Position numbers and translations under genes: made by a program. The notes under the pieces are model-generated. The model saw nothing but the letters and a program-made list of their open reading frames with translations. It was not told the DNA's origin and ran no database searches. Below are positions 1 through 10,300 of a stretch of DNA of 64,000 bases, one piece after another; the first letter of the stretch is position 1; the number at the start of each line of letters is the position of its first letter. This DNA is from Combretum micranthum (Eukaryota > Streptophyta > Magnoliopsida > Myrtales > Combretaceae): the NCBI GenBank assembly GCA_024138025.1, contig JAMXBD010000639.1, positions 372,001 to 436,000 on the forward strand. The letters run 5' to 3'.

Positions 1-567
1 AATGTGGCAAATACGACTTGATCGTCAGCTGGAAAATGCGGTTTATATTATTGTCGTGTAACTATGTGTGTCACTTAATTATACTTAGTTGCTATTTGAT
101 TTTCCCTTTTAATATTTCTTCTACAAGCACGTGTCATTGATTACCAGCCTAGAGGAGGTAGGGCAACCAAGAGAGGCAAAGGAAGGGGCAGTGAATCAGC
201 ATCTCAACCAATCCTACAAAGACCCATATCTCAGGTAAAGGTGATGTTTAGAAATGGGATGGTTGTATATATTTATATGCAACTTCTGTGAATAATGTCA
301 TTAAGTATTTTGAAATGAGATTTTGTCCTAACATACTTAATGGCATTTATGTGAATCAATGCACGTACGGTACCCAACAACAACATGGTATTCTCAACCA
401 TCCCAAAGTAGTTCCATTTGAGAGACTTCGGGAAGGGGATGAGTAGTGGAAGTATTAGATCCAGCAGAGGGCAGCATAGCAACATCGATGCAAGCAGAGG
501 TCATATTCGTGGTCATTTTGTGTATCACCCAAGTGACACCACCATTAGGCAGGGTAGAAGCATCTAA
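1..567 (+). pseudogene. MuDR-type MULE transposase, C-terminal exons (decayed)
   Basis: Bases 2-39 read CGKYDLIVSWKMR, which looks like a mutated CCHC zinc knuckle (CGKYGHN...C), the usual feature near the C-terminus of plant MuDR transposases. A possible GT donor follows at 40. A second exon at about 129-234 reads RVIDYQPRGGRATKRGKGRG and ends at a CAG|GTAAAG donor. A possible last exon at 448-567 reads GSIRSSRGQHSNIDASRGHI and ends in TAA. Basic, Gly/Arg/Ser-rich tails after the knuckle are typical of the family. The DDE and SWIM domains would lie to the left of the window. The knuckle has lost its His and later Cys, so the copy is probably dead. Splice sites are read by eye. Confidence 0.6.
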
Positions 568-2216
568 AGAAGCAGTTGCATTTATGTGTAAAGTGTAGTA
601 GTACGCCTTTTTGGCCATTCAATGGCATACTTATGATAAGTAGATGGTGAAGTGGTGTTGCTGCAATTTATGATAGTCTATGCTCAGTGGTTTATTTGAA
701 AGTTGTAACGTTGTAATAGAAGTGGCAATTTTTGTAATTTCATTGCTGTTGTGCAGTTAAGGACAGAAGCTGCAGATTTTTTATCAAACATTCATAGATT
801 AAATATTGGGATTTTGTGCAAGTATTTAGCAATGAAATGGCTGGGTTGGGTATACATCACCAATATAATAAATGGTTTTTGTGCAGGTTTTTGTAATCTT
901 TTCGATGCAGTTTTTTATTAATGGTTTTTATGCAAGTTTTTGTAATCTTTTTGTGTAGATTTTTAACAGTAATGTGTATGGGTGTAGAATGGGCGGAAGA
1001 ACTGCGTTTTGTGTGTAAAATTATTAGAGCTTATCAAATTATGAAGTCCAGGATGCGTGTGGATGCTTGGAACATATATTCCTTGAATGTGGTATTGTGT
1101 GATTATTTGAGACACTATGATTCCAGGATAAGGAGATTTTGCTGTAGATGAATATATAGTTTCCATCCTGATGATTCTTGTTGGCCTTTACAATTTCTAC
1201 TCTTATCGTGTATTCTTCATTAGCTAGACCATGCCATTTTTAGTACTTTGTTTTGGCTAATTAGTTTCTAGATAGTCACTAGTTTTTAATATGCAGACCC
1301 AAATTTCATTATTGTTTGCGTCATGATTGACAAAACCTAAAAGTATGATATGATTTTCCTTTGTGGTTGTCCAACATATAGATATAGTCATTGTAGACTA
1401 AAAGAAACGTTTGGCATATTCATGACTGGTTAAGCTTTTTATAAATAATTAAATGCTCGAAAAATATGAATATTTCCCCTACGAAATCAGAGATTAATAG
1501 GTAACAAAAATTTAACTTTTGCCATGCAGAACGTGACCATCGAGTTTAGTTCCAGATGGAATTGGAACTGGAACTAGTAACTTCGCGCGGAAGCTGGTCC
1601 AATTTTAAGTTTTATAGGGAATTAGTGGTTTTACAATTTGCTTTTGATTTTTCTAAAGCAAAAAAATTATGATAATTTAAAAGAGTCCATATATGATATG
1701 ATATATCCATTTCAATGAGGAGAAATTATTAAGGTCTATTGATGTTCGAGTTTCACATGAATGCATCATGAAAATTGAAATGAAAGAACAAAAACAGTTT
1801 CCGCTTTAAATTCTTATATAGGTCAGAACAAAAACAGTTTCCACTTCAGAACCTAAAGTAACCAGAATTATTCGCTGTAGAAACAACATTCTTGTTGTAT
1901 CACATTGTTCTATCTACCTCCTGAAGCCTCAAGATAGCAGTTAATGCAAATTCTTTTATTTATAATTCTAACCATGCTACAGCAGTCTACATGAAATCAA
2001 ATAGGTATGTAATATATTTGAAGAACCACATATAACATAGATGCAGGAAAATATTAAGGATAAGATGAGGCAAAAGAGTTGAATTTAACCCATTTCATTT
2101 TCATCTAAAATTTAACAAAAGGTGGGATGACATGATAAATTACACTTAACCATGTGACATTACACAATACATGATAACTATTACAGCACACAACCAGGAA
2201 AGAAAGACGAGACCTC

Positions 2217-2636
2217 TTAATTTTTCATCTTATATTCCCTACGTTCCAGTTCAAGTGCAAGCTCCTCTAATGCTTCCTCTTCCCTTCTCTTTGATGTCTC
2301 CAATTCATGCTCAAGCTTGCCAAGCCGTTCTACTACTTTATATCCAAATTCCATGCCATATCTACATGTGGGTGGATCTATCCATTTGAAATAGTTGCAC
2401 CCCTCTCCAATCTACACAATCAACAAGTTATTTTTTATTAATACATATGAAAATACATATCAATAATAAGTTGTACAAAACTAACAACATACCCAATATT
2501 TGGAACATCCTCGAAATCTTCTTCCAAAGCTTCTTGGCTGCCATGACGATACAATTACGGCTCTTTCTCCACACCTACATAATGTATCACTTTGCTTGGA
2601 TAGGAAAGAATCATTTGATATGAATCCAGTGCTCAT
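2217..2636 (-). CDS. GRF-type zinc-finger protein carried by MULE 1
   Basis: Two exons join in frame: 2493-2636 (48 codons) and 2217-2411 (64 codons plus TAA), with donor GTATGT and acceptor TGTAG. The 112-residue product has a full GRF zinc finger: C20 and C22, the G-R-R-F block at 38-41, C44, C53, then YFKWID at 55-60. Residues 69-105 are a charged, coiled-coil-like helix rich in Glu/Lys/Leu. A frame two bases off continues past the stop to 2146 and reads LSWLCAVIVIMYCV, a hydrophobic helix, so the original protein probably ended in a membrane anchor lost by frameshift. Upstream, an acceptor at 2651 could join a first exon at 3902-3937 (MTSSSSPWYTLK), giving about 129 residues. The gene is convergent with the transposase. 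GRF fingers bind nucleic acid in other proteins; the role here is unknown. Confidence 0.75.
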
Positions 2637-3360
2637 AATTCCCACATCTTTCTGCAATCATTGATAAATGAAGGCGAACAAGTAATCCAAACAGAGTATC
2701 TATCAAAACAAACTTCATTCCAAAATTTTGAATCAAGGACCTCTCTCATAGTTTGTCTATTTTGAATAAAGTAAATTGCAAAAATATTATCACAACACCT
2801 TTTTTTCGATAGAAGAAAATGAAGAATATTTACCTTACATGTTGGGTTTTGCTTCTACTTTATCGAAGGATTAAAAACACGACTTGGAGATAAGAAAACT
2901 TTATTTTCTTTTATTTCACTAATTATAATAGGATTGGGAGAGTCGGACCCAATATATCTTTAGGAGATAAGATATAACATCAACAGATTATAGAGCCATT
3001 AGTAAAAAAATTTATCTTGCACGTTAGCATGCATATTTGATTAAATGGACTTCAAGGAACATGGTTTCCTTTTTTCCAAATATGAAATCCATATCAAATA
3101 AGCCTCAACACACATTAAAAAGTCATCGGTGCTAAAAACTAAGCTCTTCCTAGGCTGATATCTTTCATACTACGAAAAAGTAAGGATTTAATGAAACAAA
3201 GAGCCATGATAGAAGTACCAAGTACACACTAATTAATCCCAGACCGTTTGTTTATCTTAGTTGATCTTAGCATTTATCGAACCTAAAATTTTTTTACAAT
3301 TGTAAGTTTTTATGATCTAGAAAACACGAGGATTTAAAAGATAGGCTAATGATATATTTT

Positions 3361-3362
<2 letters not shown>

Positions 3363-3404
<42 letters not shown>
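3363..3404. repeat. 42-base G homopolymer
   Basis: An unbroken run of 42 G, followed by further G runs to about 3436. It lies inside MULE 1 and would be intronic if the GRF gene starts at 3937. Such a run is unusual in plant DNA and could be a real expansion or a base-calling or assembly artefact. Confidence 0.95.
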
Positions 3405-3405
<1 letters not shown>

Positions 3406-3437
3406 GTGGTGTTGGGGGGGAAGGGCCTTTGGGGGGC

Positions 3438-4209
3438 TTACATAAGATGGACTTCAACGCATGAGAATGAAGTAATGAGAAAACGAAACCTACTATTAGT
3501 TGTAGTTTATATCCTTATGGGAAACTTCTATGATCCAAATTATCTTAGAAATCTTTTCAGAATTTCTTTAATAGGGAATAAGGACATGAAAAAATTTCTG
3601 CACCGATAATCCCATGAATAAATTTCATATAATCGTTCTCCAAAAAACAATAATAAAAGTACAAGATGCTTTCTATATGGGAAAAGTTCTCACCTTGACC
3701 TAACTAGTTGCAAAAGAAAGTAATGCCGATGGTTCCTTCGATACGGATTGCGACGATTTCTCCACAACAACCATGCGCTTCCAAATATGTACCACAGAAC
3801 AACCAAAAGCAACGGCCATATTTAATGGAGAATATAAAGATGAAAATAAGGAAAAAAAACTGCGATGTAAACACACTCCAAACTATATAGAGGATTATTA
3901 CCTTAAGAGTATACCATGGAGAAGATGAAGATGTCATCAACACTGAAATCTTCCTCCTGCTCAATCAACACGTGAGTTGTGTTGGATTTCAGTGTTTCGG
4001 TTTAGTAGAAAGAAGCGATTTCCGTCTGTCGAAAGCTTTTTTGTGAACTAGAATTCGTAGGGTTCATTGTCTTTGGAGTTCCATGGATGAAATTTTAGGG
4101 TTTGTGAAAATGGGGCTTTTTTCATTTGTGTTTAATCGATGGTGAGGGCATTTTGTGAAGAGTTTGTGTTTTGTTTGGTGTTAAAGTGGTCATGTGACTT
4201 GCACATGCT
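3438..4209. other. MULE 1 internal DNA, no confident gene
   Basis: Between the G run and the terminal repeat I see only the possible short first exon of the GRF gene at 3902-3937 on the minus strand. Other open frames here match nothing I recognise. The rest resembles leader or promoter DNA of the minus-strand gene. Confidence 0.4.
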
Positions 4210-4338
4210 ACATGAACGTTGGTTTTTTAACGGGATATAACGGTTCCTTTCACAGATCATGTTTTTGCAAAAAAAAATTTCACAGGTCAGTTCTTTGTAA
4301 AAACGGAAAGGTACAGGTCAGATATTTGTAATTTTCCC
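4210..4338. repeat. Probable right terminal repeat of MULE 1
   Basis: Contains repeated phrases such as ACAGGTCAG (4281 and 4314) and TTTGTAA (4295 and 4326) that read like a degenerate MULE terminal repeat. The outer edge on the minus strand is GGGAAAATTAC. The partner end is outside the window. Confidence 0.45.
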
Positions 4339-4969
4339 TTTTATCTATTTATATTTATTGAAAAATTAGTTATACTTATATATATATATATATATCAGAC
4401 TAATTAATTGAAATCATCGATTTTTTATGGTTATAAATCAAAACTGAAAACCGAAAAAATTTAAAAGTCCAATCCTAAACCCAAACCGATGAATCGATTA
4501 ACATCTTTTTTATTCGATTTTTTGGTTTCATTGGCTATTTTTTGTTTTTGCACACCTCTATATATATTTATTTATATATATATATATATATGATATTAGA
4601 GTCTTAATTTCATGATATAAGAAGACTAAATTAAACTAATCCTTATACAATAGGCATAAGCCATAAATAATTTACGATAATACTAGACATCTAGGATGCC
4701 TTAAGTAGATAGAATTACTGCTTACTACTCTAAAGACCATTTCAATTTGCGACGACTTTCATCAAAGGTAGTCATAATAGAGACACCATCTCTTGCCAAA
4801 CTTATGGCTAAAGGGCCAAAGACTGAACATTAGCTTGGACTAGGATAAGTTATAGGATTCTGAAGATCTTAACGATGTTTTGAAATACGACATTCAAATT
4901 AGAAATGTTGCATATAGAGAAGAGATGGAGGATGGATAGTGGATGATTATAAATAATCATACCTTTGCT

Positions 4970-5196
4970 TAGTCTATGGATTTGTTTGACTAGCTATTTC
5001 TAACAAATACAGATACTGTTTTTAATTTTTTTAAATTATTTATCAAAAGATATATACAAATAAAAAAAATTAACAGTTTTCATGAAAAGATCAAATAATT
5101 AAATATAGATAAAATAAAGATGCAAATTAAACATATTTACATATATCGTTTTGATATAAATACAAATAAAAAATAAACCATCCAATCAGACCCTAT
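4970..5196. mobile_element. MITE-like repeat, copy 1
   Basis: The left edge TAGTCTATGGATTTG and the reverse complement of the right edge, TATAGGGTCTGATTGG, are alike. The interior shares long stretches in inverted orientation with 12625-12817, for example AAAAGATCAAATA and GCAAATT.AACATATTTACA. No target duplication is clear. The family is not identified; the GGTCTG-type ends are common in plant hAT-like MITEs. Confidence 0.55.
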
Positions 5197-5322
5197 AATG
5201 AAGGAGAGCAGTTAACATTACTCAAGCCCACAATTTACTAAATCTTATACTATAGGGTAAGTATTAAAACTTAGAGGTTATAGGGCTTGGGCGTATGACA
5301 TCTCTATACCTGCATCCCTCTA

Positions 5323-5428
5323 AAACTTCTTTATTAATAAAATAAAACATAAAAATCCAATATTTTGAACCCATGAAACTTCTTTATTAATAATATAAAA
5401 CATAAAAATCTAATATTTTGAGCCCAAC
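5323..5428. repeat. Tandem duplication, 53-bp unit x2
   Basis: Two adjacent copies starting AAACTTCTTTATTAATAA at 5323 and 5376 differ at only a few positions. The stretch 5197-5737 holds no gene that I can see. Confidence 0.85.
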
Positions 5429-5737
5429 AAATATCAAAGGCTCAAGCTCACTTGACCGCTCTAAAAAGTAAAAACCTAAAACATATTTCATCATTCATTC
5501 CTTTGCCGCCTCTCATTCTTCCCAAAGTATTACAGCGGTAAAATTTCATTTTATGATAGCATTCCGTAGTAAATTGTCTAGAGTTAATATTGAGATCACA
5601 ATATATGTATTCGTTAAATATATATAATTTGAAAAATATGATTAAATTATTAAAGATTATTAAGTTGATGACCGATTAAAAAACTTCAACCTTGCATCAC
5701 GGGAAAAAGAAAACAATATTGATTTTTTTTAAAAAGT

Positions 5738-5935
5738 AATTACAACAATACCACTAAGATAAAAATAATCCTAAAAATAAGCAAGTTGGCCTCGTTTTTA
5801 AAGAGAGAGGTCATTAGTGGCCAACCTCGTCTCTTCAAGAGACGAATCAGTGTATTTTGAAGAGAACGAGATCAACTTGCCTATTTTTTTGGGTTTATTT
5901 TTTTATTTGACAAATTTGTGTATTTTTTTCCTTAA
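5738..5935. mobile_element. Hairpin-containing MITE-like element, copy A
   Basis: The ends are inverted: AAAAATAAGCAAGTTGG near 5779 against AAAAATAGGCAAGTTGA read on the minus strand near 5890. Inside is a perfect 8-bp stem with a 1-nt loop at 5828-5844 (CGTCTCTT-C-AAGAGACG) flanked by weaker, related inverted motifs. The same layout recurs at about 12070-12415 and 15205-15925. Confidence 0.6.
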
Positions 5936-6155
5936 TCCTTGCATCAACTGGATTTAATTATTAAAACAAATACAATAATTAATATATGAAGTATTTAGAT
6001 TTAATTATTAAAACAAACATAGTAATTAATATATTATGCTACCGGAGACTCCCAGGAAGTCGGAATAGGATTATGACGAGCATTTGCTACTGTAGAATAA
6101 ACCAATTTTAAAATAGGATAACATGCTCGATAAGACATTAGTTCGAGTAGCATAA

Positions 6156-6279
6156 GACTGCTCCCATTTCGCTCGCTACTACTACGAGAATCGCTTTTGC
6201 TTTCTTTTCCTCTAGCTACTAAGATGTTTCAGTTCACCAGGTTGTCTCTTGCTTGCCCATGGATTAGCAACAGTTCAAA
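6156..6279 (-). pseudogene. rrn23: Chloroplast 23S rRNA fragment in the nucleus (NUPT)
   Basis: On the minus strand this matches the 5' region of chloroplast 23S rRNA as I know it: the blocks AATCCATGGGCAAGCAAGAG, GAAACATCTTAGTAGC and AGCGAAATGGGAGCAG are in the expected order and spacing. Most differences I can see are C-to-T or G-to-A, plus one single-base loss. That is the decay expected of methylated nuclear copies of organelle DNA. It is only about 124 bases and cannot act as an rRNA. Confidence 0.85.
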
Positions 6280-6280
6280 A

Positions 6281-6404
6281 ATAACTATTCACTATCCATA
6301 TGAAAAATTAATTACATCAGAACGTTTTCGTGGACTAATCCATTTTGAATTGAATAAATATATTGCTTGTGAAGTATGCATTCGTGTATGTCCGATAGAT
6401 CTAC
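6281..6404 (+). pseudogene. ndhI: Chloroplast ndhI fragment in the nucleus (NUPT)
   Basis: The plus strand reads [18 protein letters not shown] followed by a segment ending [14 protein letters not shown]. This is the region of plastid NdhI that carries the first 4Fe-4S binding motif, CxxCxxCxxxCP; here one Cys position is Tyr (NKYIACEVC). NdhI is an iron-sulfur subunit of the thylakoid NAD(P)H dehydrogenase-like complex. Only about 41 codons remain, joined directly to the inverted 23S fragment. An 82-codon open frame across the junction (6197-6445) is a chance fusion. Confidence 0.9.
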
Positions 6405-6599
6405 AACATTTAATTATTAAAACAAACATAGTAATTAATATATGAAGTATTTCAGTGGTATAATTGACAACACCAATCCCCTTAAAACAAAGGACAACAC
6501 CATAGAATTTTCCATACTAATTATAAAATAAAAAATAAATGGAGAAATTGATGGGATATTAACCAACTTACCTAAATAAATTTATTATATAGATTCTAG

Positions 6600-7379
6600 A
6601 GTAGTTTCTGCATGCGACTAGATAGATTTAATCTTATCTACCCTTCCTCTAGTATCTTGCTATTATATGGCCTACCAATCGCCTGGACTTGATGAATGTG
6701 AGTCCTCGTAGCGGGGATCCCTCTGAGATGCTGAACAAATGAAGTTCAATTCGTGCAGCAGAATGTTTTAAATTCCCGTACTGTGGATCATCCAAGCTTA
6801 AATGGTAATATTGAAAATACGAACCACTTTGACATTGATCCGGGTTGAAAGTTCTCGATCCTACAAATTCATTCTGTTCCACTGTATATGCTCTATTAGC
6901 TAGCACTTAAAAAACACCTTCCTCTACTCGCGACTCTACATGGTTTCATGAAGCCAAGATAAGAGGGATCACTACTGTTCCAAGCAGTCGCTGTCTGGTG
7001 CACCAAAGTCAATGCCACATATTACTGCAGGATATGAAAATGACCGACCTGTAAAGAAGATATGTGCAAAAGAAAGAAATTTGAAATGGATGGATTCTAT
7101 TATAGAATTTGAGGTAGCTAATAGCTCCATATTACTGCAAAGGAAAACCAAACAAGAATGATTTTGCAAATATAAACAAAACACCAAGTGAAACATTAGT
7201 GGCAAAGGTAATGGATATGAATATTATCAAAACAATATCTCTCTGTTATACAACAATGGATATATGCATTTTTTATCAATTTGAGCAAGGAATCCCAAGT
7301 ATTATGTGAGTAATCAGAAGGTGAAACTTCTCCCACAGCTCTCTCATGAGGAGAAAATGCAAGATTTTTCATTTCAATG
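6600..7379 (-). other. Probable 3' region of the GNAT gene
   Basis: The DNA lies directly downstream of the GNAT stop codon. A good acceptor on the minus strand (TTCTTTACAG before GTCGGTC, near 7050) could define a spliced 3' UTR or an alternative last exon. An open frame of 85 codons at 6649-6906 matches no family I recognise. I see no separate gene. Confidence 0.3.
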
Positions 7380-10300
7380 TCACAACTCATACTGAATGGG
7401 GAGACAAGTCCATAAAAGAAGTCTTCGGGGTCTATCAAGAAATCGAGCTTGCCATGCAGGCTCCTCACTTTCGAGGGTGAACCCACTTTTCATATACAAA
7501 TTCCTTGCTGGCTCATTGTCCACAGCAACATGGACATATAGGTCTGATATACCTGTTAAAAGACAAACCTGGGTGTTGTTACACATACATCTTTTAGTTC
7601 ACCTCACAAGCAACTACTAAACAATCACCACATGCCAATGAACATTAATCTACAAAATAGAAAAACCAAGGCCTACATCATCCTTACTCTATATCACTGT
7701 CAACAAAATATCGTGTAATGGGAATATAATAAGTCCCAATTTTATGCAAAATCCGAAGCATATATTAGAACAGAAGCACCAAGAAAGACTAGATGAAGAA
7801 ACATCATCTAAAGCCTGTGACTAAGATCTCAATGAGGGAAAAAGGGGACAAAAGGTGAAACAATTTGGACGAATTCCTGGATTTAATATTTAGATAAGCT
7901 TCAGTAAGAATGAAACCCCTTTTCTCACATGTTCTGACCATCAGGTATAAAGCTGATCGATAAAGAAGTTTTCAGTCGATGCTTCTCATCAATTATACAT
8001 TTTATTTCAATAGAGGCACAAAAAATTTTGTCAAGAAAGAGACAGCAATTCCTCCGCTCCTTCATGAGTTACTAGTTCTTAAGATATTTTATCTACCTGG
8101 AAACAGTGGTTAGAGTTGGCATTTCTTACCCCATTCTTGAGCAACAAGTTTTGATTTCTCCATAAGTGCATAACCAAGTCCACTCCGATGAAGTTCCTTG
8201 GCAACACAAACATTGCTCAGGTATGCCCTCGCAAAATCAGCCCCAATGCCCTATGTAAACAGAATATAGAACTATGCATAATTAGTTTAAGGTTTGCATT
8301 TCCAAAGTAGAATTGTCCAGAAACCAAGTTTCCTTTTTCAAAGCCAACAGCAACTGTAATCTTTTTGTATGCCAATTACCAATGAGCTAGACTCAAGCAA
8401 TGGAAAATTAATTTTATCTGGAAAACATGGAAAAAAGGAAAAGAAAAAGAAAAGGGTTGTCAGTAGAAACAATAGTAAGTAAAGATGGAAATGAATAAGA
8501 GGATAGATACAACTGTCAGTTAATGATATACTAGTCTTGACATTTTGCACTTATACATGTCAAATTTTATAAATAATATGAGCATCTGCTAATTAAACTA
8601 GACAGGAAATATCTAGAATCTCCCTCAAACATATTGCAAAGGTATTCCAAACTATAAATGCTTGCTAATGAATGTTGTAACATACTAAACTATGATTTCC
8701 ACATACTGGAGTAAACAGAAGATTTTAAAATATATGATACCAGTTATAAAATGTAATCAAATACCTCTGGTCTCTTTCCAGGAATTTCACCCGGAAGATG
8801 CATACATTGATTAAGATCAAGTGTACCAACAACCACTCGAACCTCTCCTCCTTCTGAAAACTGCAATGGTTATGTTAAGTAGAATCATATGCATAGGTTC
8901 TAGGCATGCCAACCAGACTGTAGAAGGCCTATGTGTAATAAATAGTGTAACAACTAAGATGAAACTTGATACAAGAAAAGAAGAAACACACCCGACAGGA
9001 ATCGCACAAATCATCTAAGCAGTGTTGAATTGCAGTCGATGGAACTGAGGCATTGATGCAAGATACTTGTTTAAACCCTTCCCTTTTTCCAGCAACCCGT
9101 TCTTTCAATGCCTCAAATTCACGCATGGTCAAGTACATTTTATGATCCTAATGAAACTTGACAAGTAGAATGGATGTCGGCATAAGTTCAATGAAAAAGG
9201 AAAAGGGAAGTTGGAAGAACAAGATATAATGTGGAGAATCAAAACAAAAGTCCATTAAAGAAATGTATATTTTAAGTATCCAGAGCTAGCATCAGCATAC
9301 CCACAGTACAACTATATAGTGGAAATGGCTGGTTCTAGCTATTAAACACACAAATCACCATGCAACCAAAATTAAATTCTTTTTCACGATTAAAAGAGAA
9401 ACCCTAGTTCTTTTTCAAGAATAAGGAAACTAACCAAAAGGCAAACACTCATCATCCAACCCTCATTCAACTCCATCTTCCCCTCCACATATTCAACAAT
9501 TCTCACTCACAAGATTCACATTTTGGCTTCAGAATGGAATTAACAGACCCTTTGCCAAAAATTAAGAATAAAATATAAAATACAAAACTGGAAAAGTTGG
9601 TACAATTCCATAGTTATAATGTTGTGAAGATGGTTGCACTACCTAGTAACTCAAGTAATTGAAAGCAATGGGAGGTCATGTAATAGCTGCAACTGGTAAT
9701 GGTGGTTTGCAATGAGATAAGAAATAACAATGGTTAGAAAGTAAAAAAATCTTTTTTCTTTTCTTCCTTTGGATATATAATTCAGTAATTCATTAGGGAC
9801 ACAATATGCACAATGAGGTGAAAAGATGAATAGAATCATTGTAGCAGGAAGGCATGCAAACATAAACAAGTTGAATATATTGATGCCTATACATCAAAGA
9901 GACACTCATTATAAGCACAATCACTAAATTGATACTCAATTTAACCCAATAGAGTAGACAAAGCAAGAACGAATATTTTTTCACTGCAAGTTGTACTGAA
10001 GTTGAGTGTAGTTCAGATACTCTTATATTCCACTCATCCCATACGCAGTAGACTTGCTGCAAGCAACAGTTTCCAATGAAGGAGGATCTTCTAGTCAAAA
10101 CACTGCGTCCAGCTACGGCTTTAGTCCAACATAAGAAAATTTCCCGGGCACATCACTTTTACAATAACCATTCCCCAAAACCTCTTTAGAGTAGCCACAT
10201 TGGCAACAGTATTTCTAATTGAACATTTTCATTTCAACAAAAATTCTTCCTTTCTTCTTTCATTCATTTATAATGGGACATTTTCATTTCAATGGAAAAA

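Larger units (their letters stand above)
1..4338. mobile_element. Mutator-like element 1 (MULE), left end outside window
   Basis: The interval carries the last exons of a MuDR-type transposase (plus strand, 1-567), a GRF zinc-finger gene on the minus strand (2217-2636, possibly to 3937), and a terminal-repeat-like end near 4210-4338. Read inward from 4338 the end begins GGGAAAATTACAAATATCTG, like the GGGAAAAT start of the second MULE at 33086. The left end is not in the window, so length and target-site duplication cannot be checked. The limits rest on gene content plus one end; the exact right terminus is an inference. Confidence 0.6.
5999..6443. repeat. 36-bp direct repeat flanking the chloroplast DNA insertion
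   Basis: Bases 5999-6034 and 6408-6443 are identical over 36 bases. An older, mutated copy lies at 5952-5987. The outer two enclose the chloroplast-derived insert, as a long duplication made when the insert was captured would do. Bases 6034-6042 and 6147-6155 form a 9-bp inverted repeat (TTATGCTAC). The DNA between those two is of unknown origin. Confidence 0.85.

Noticed and set aside
3704..3964. 86-codon minus-strand frame in MULE 1
   Set aside because: No family resemblance; at most its first 12 codons from ATG 3937 serve as an upstream exon of the GRF gene.
6197..6445. 82-codon plus-strand frame with an iron-sulfur-like motif
   Set aside because: It is a chance join of inverted 23S rRNA and an ndhI fragment; the ferredoxin-like motif is the ndhI remnant.
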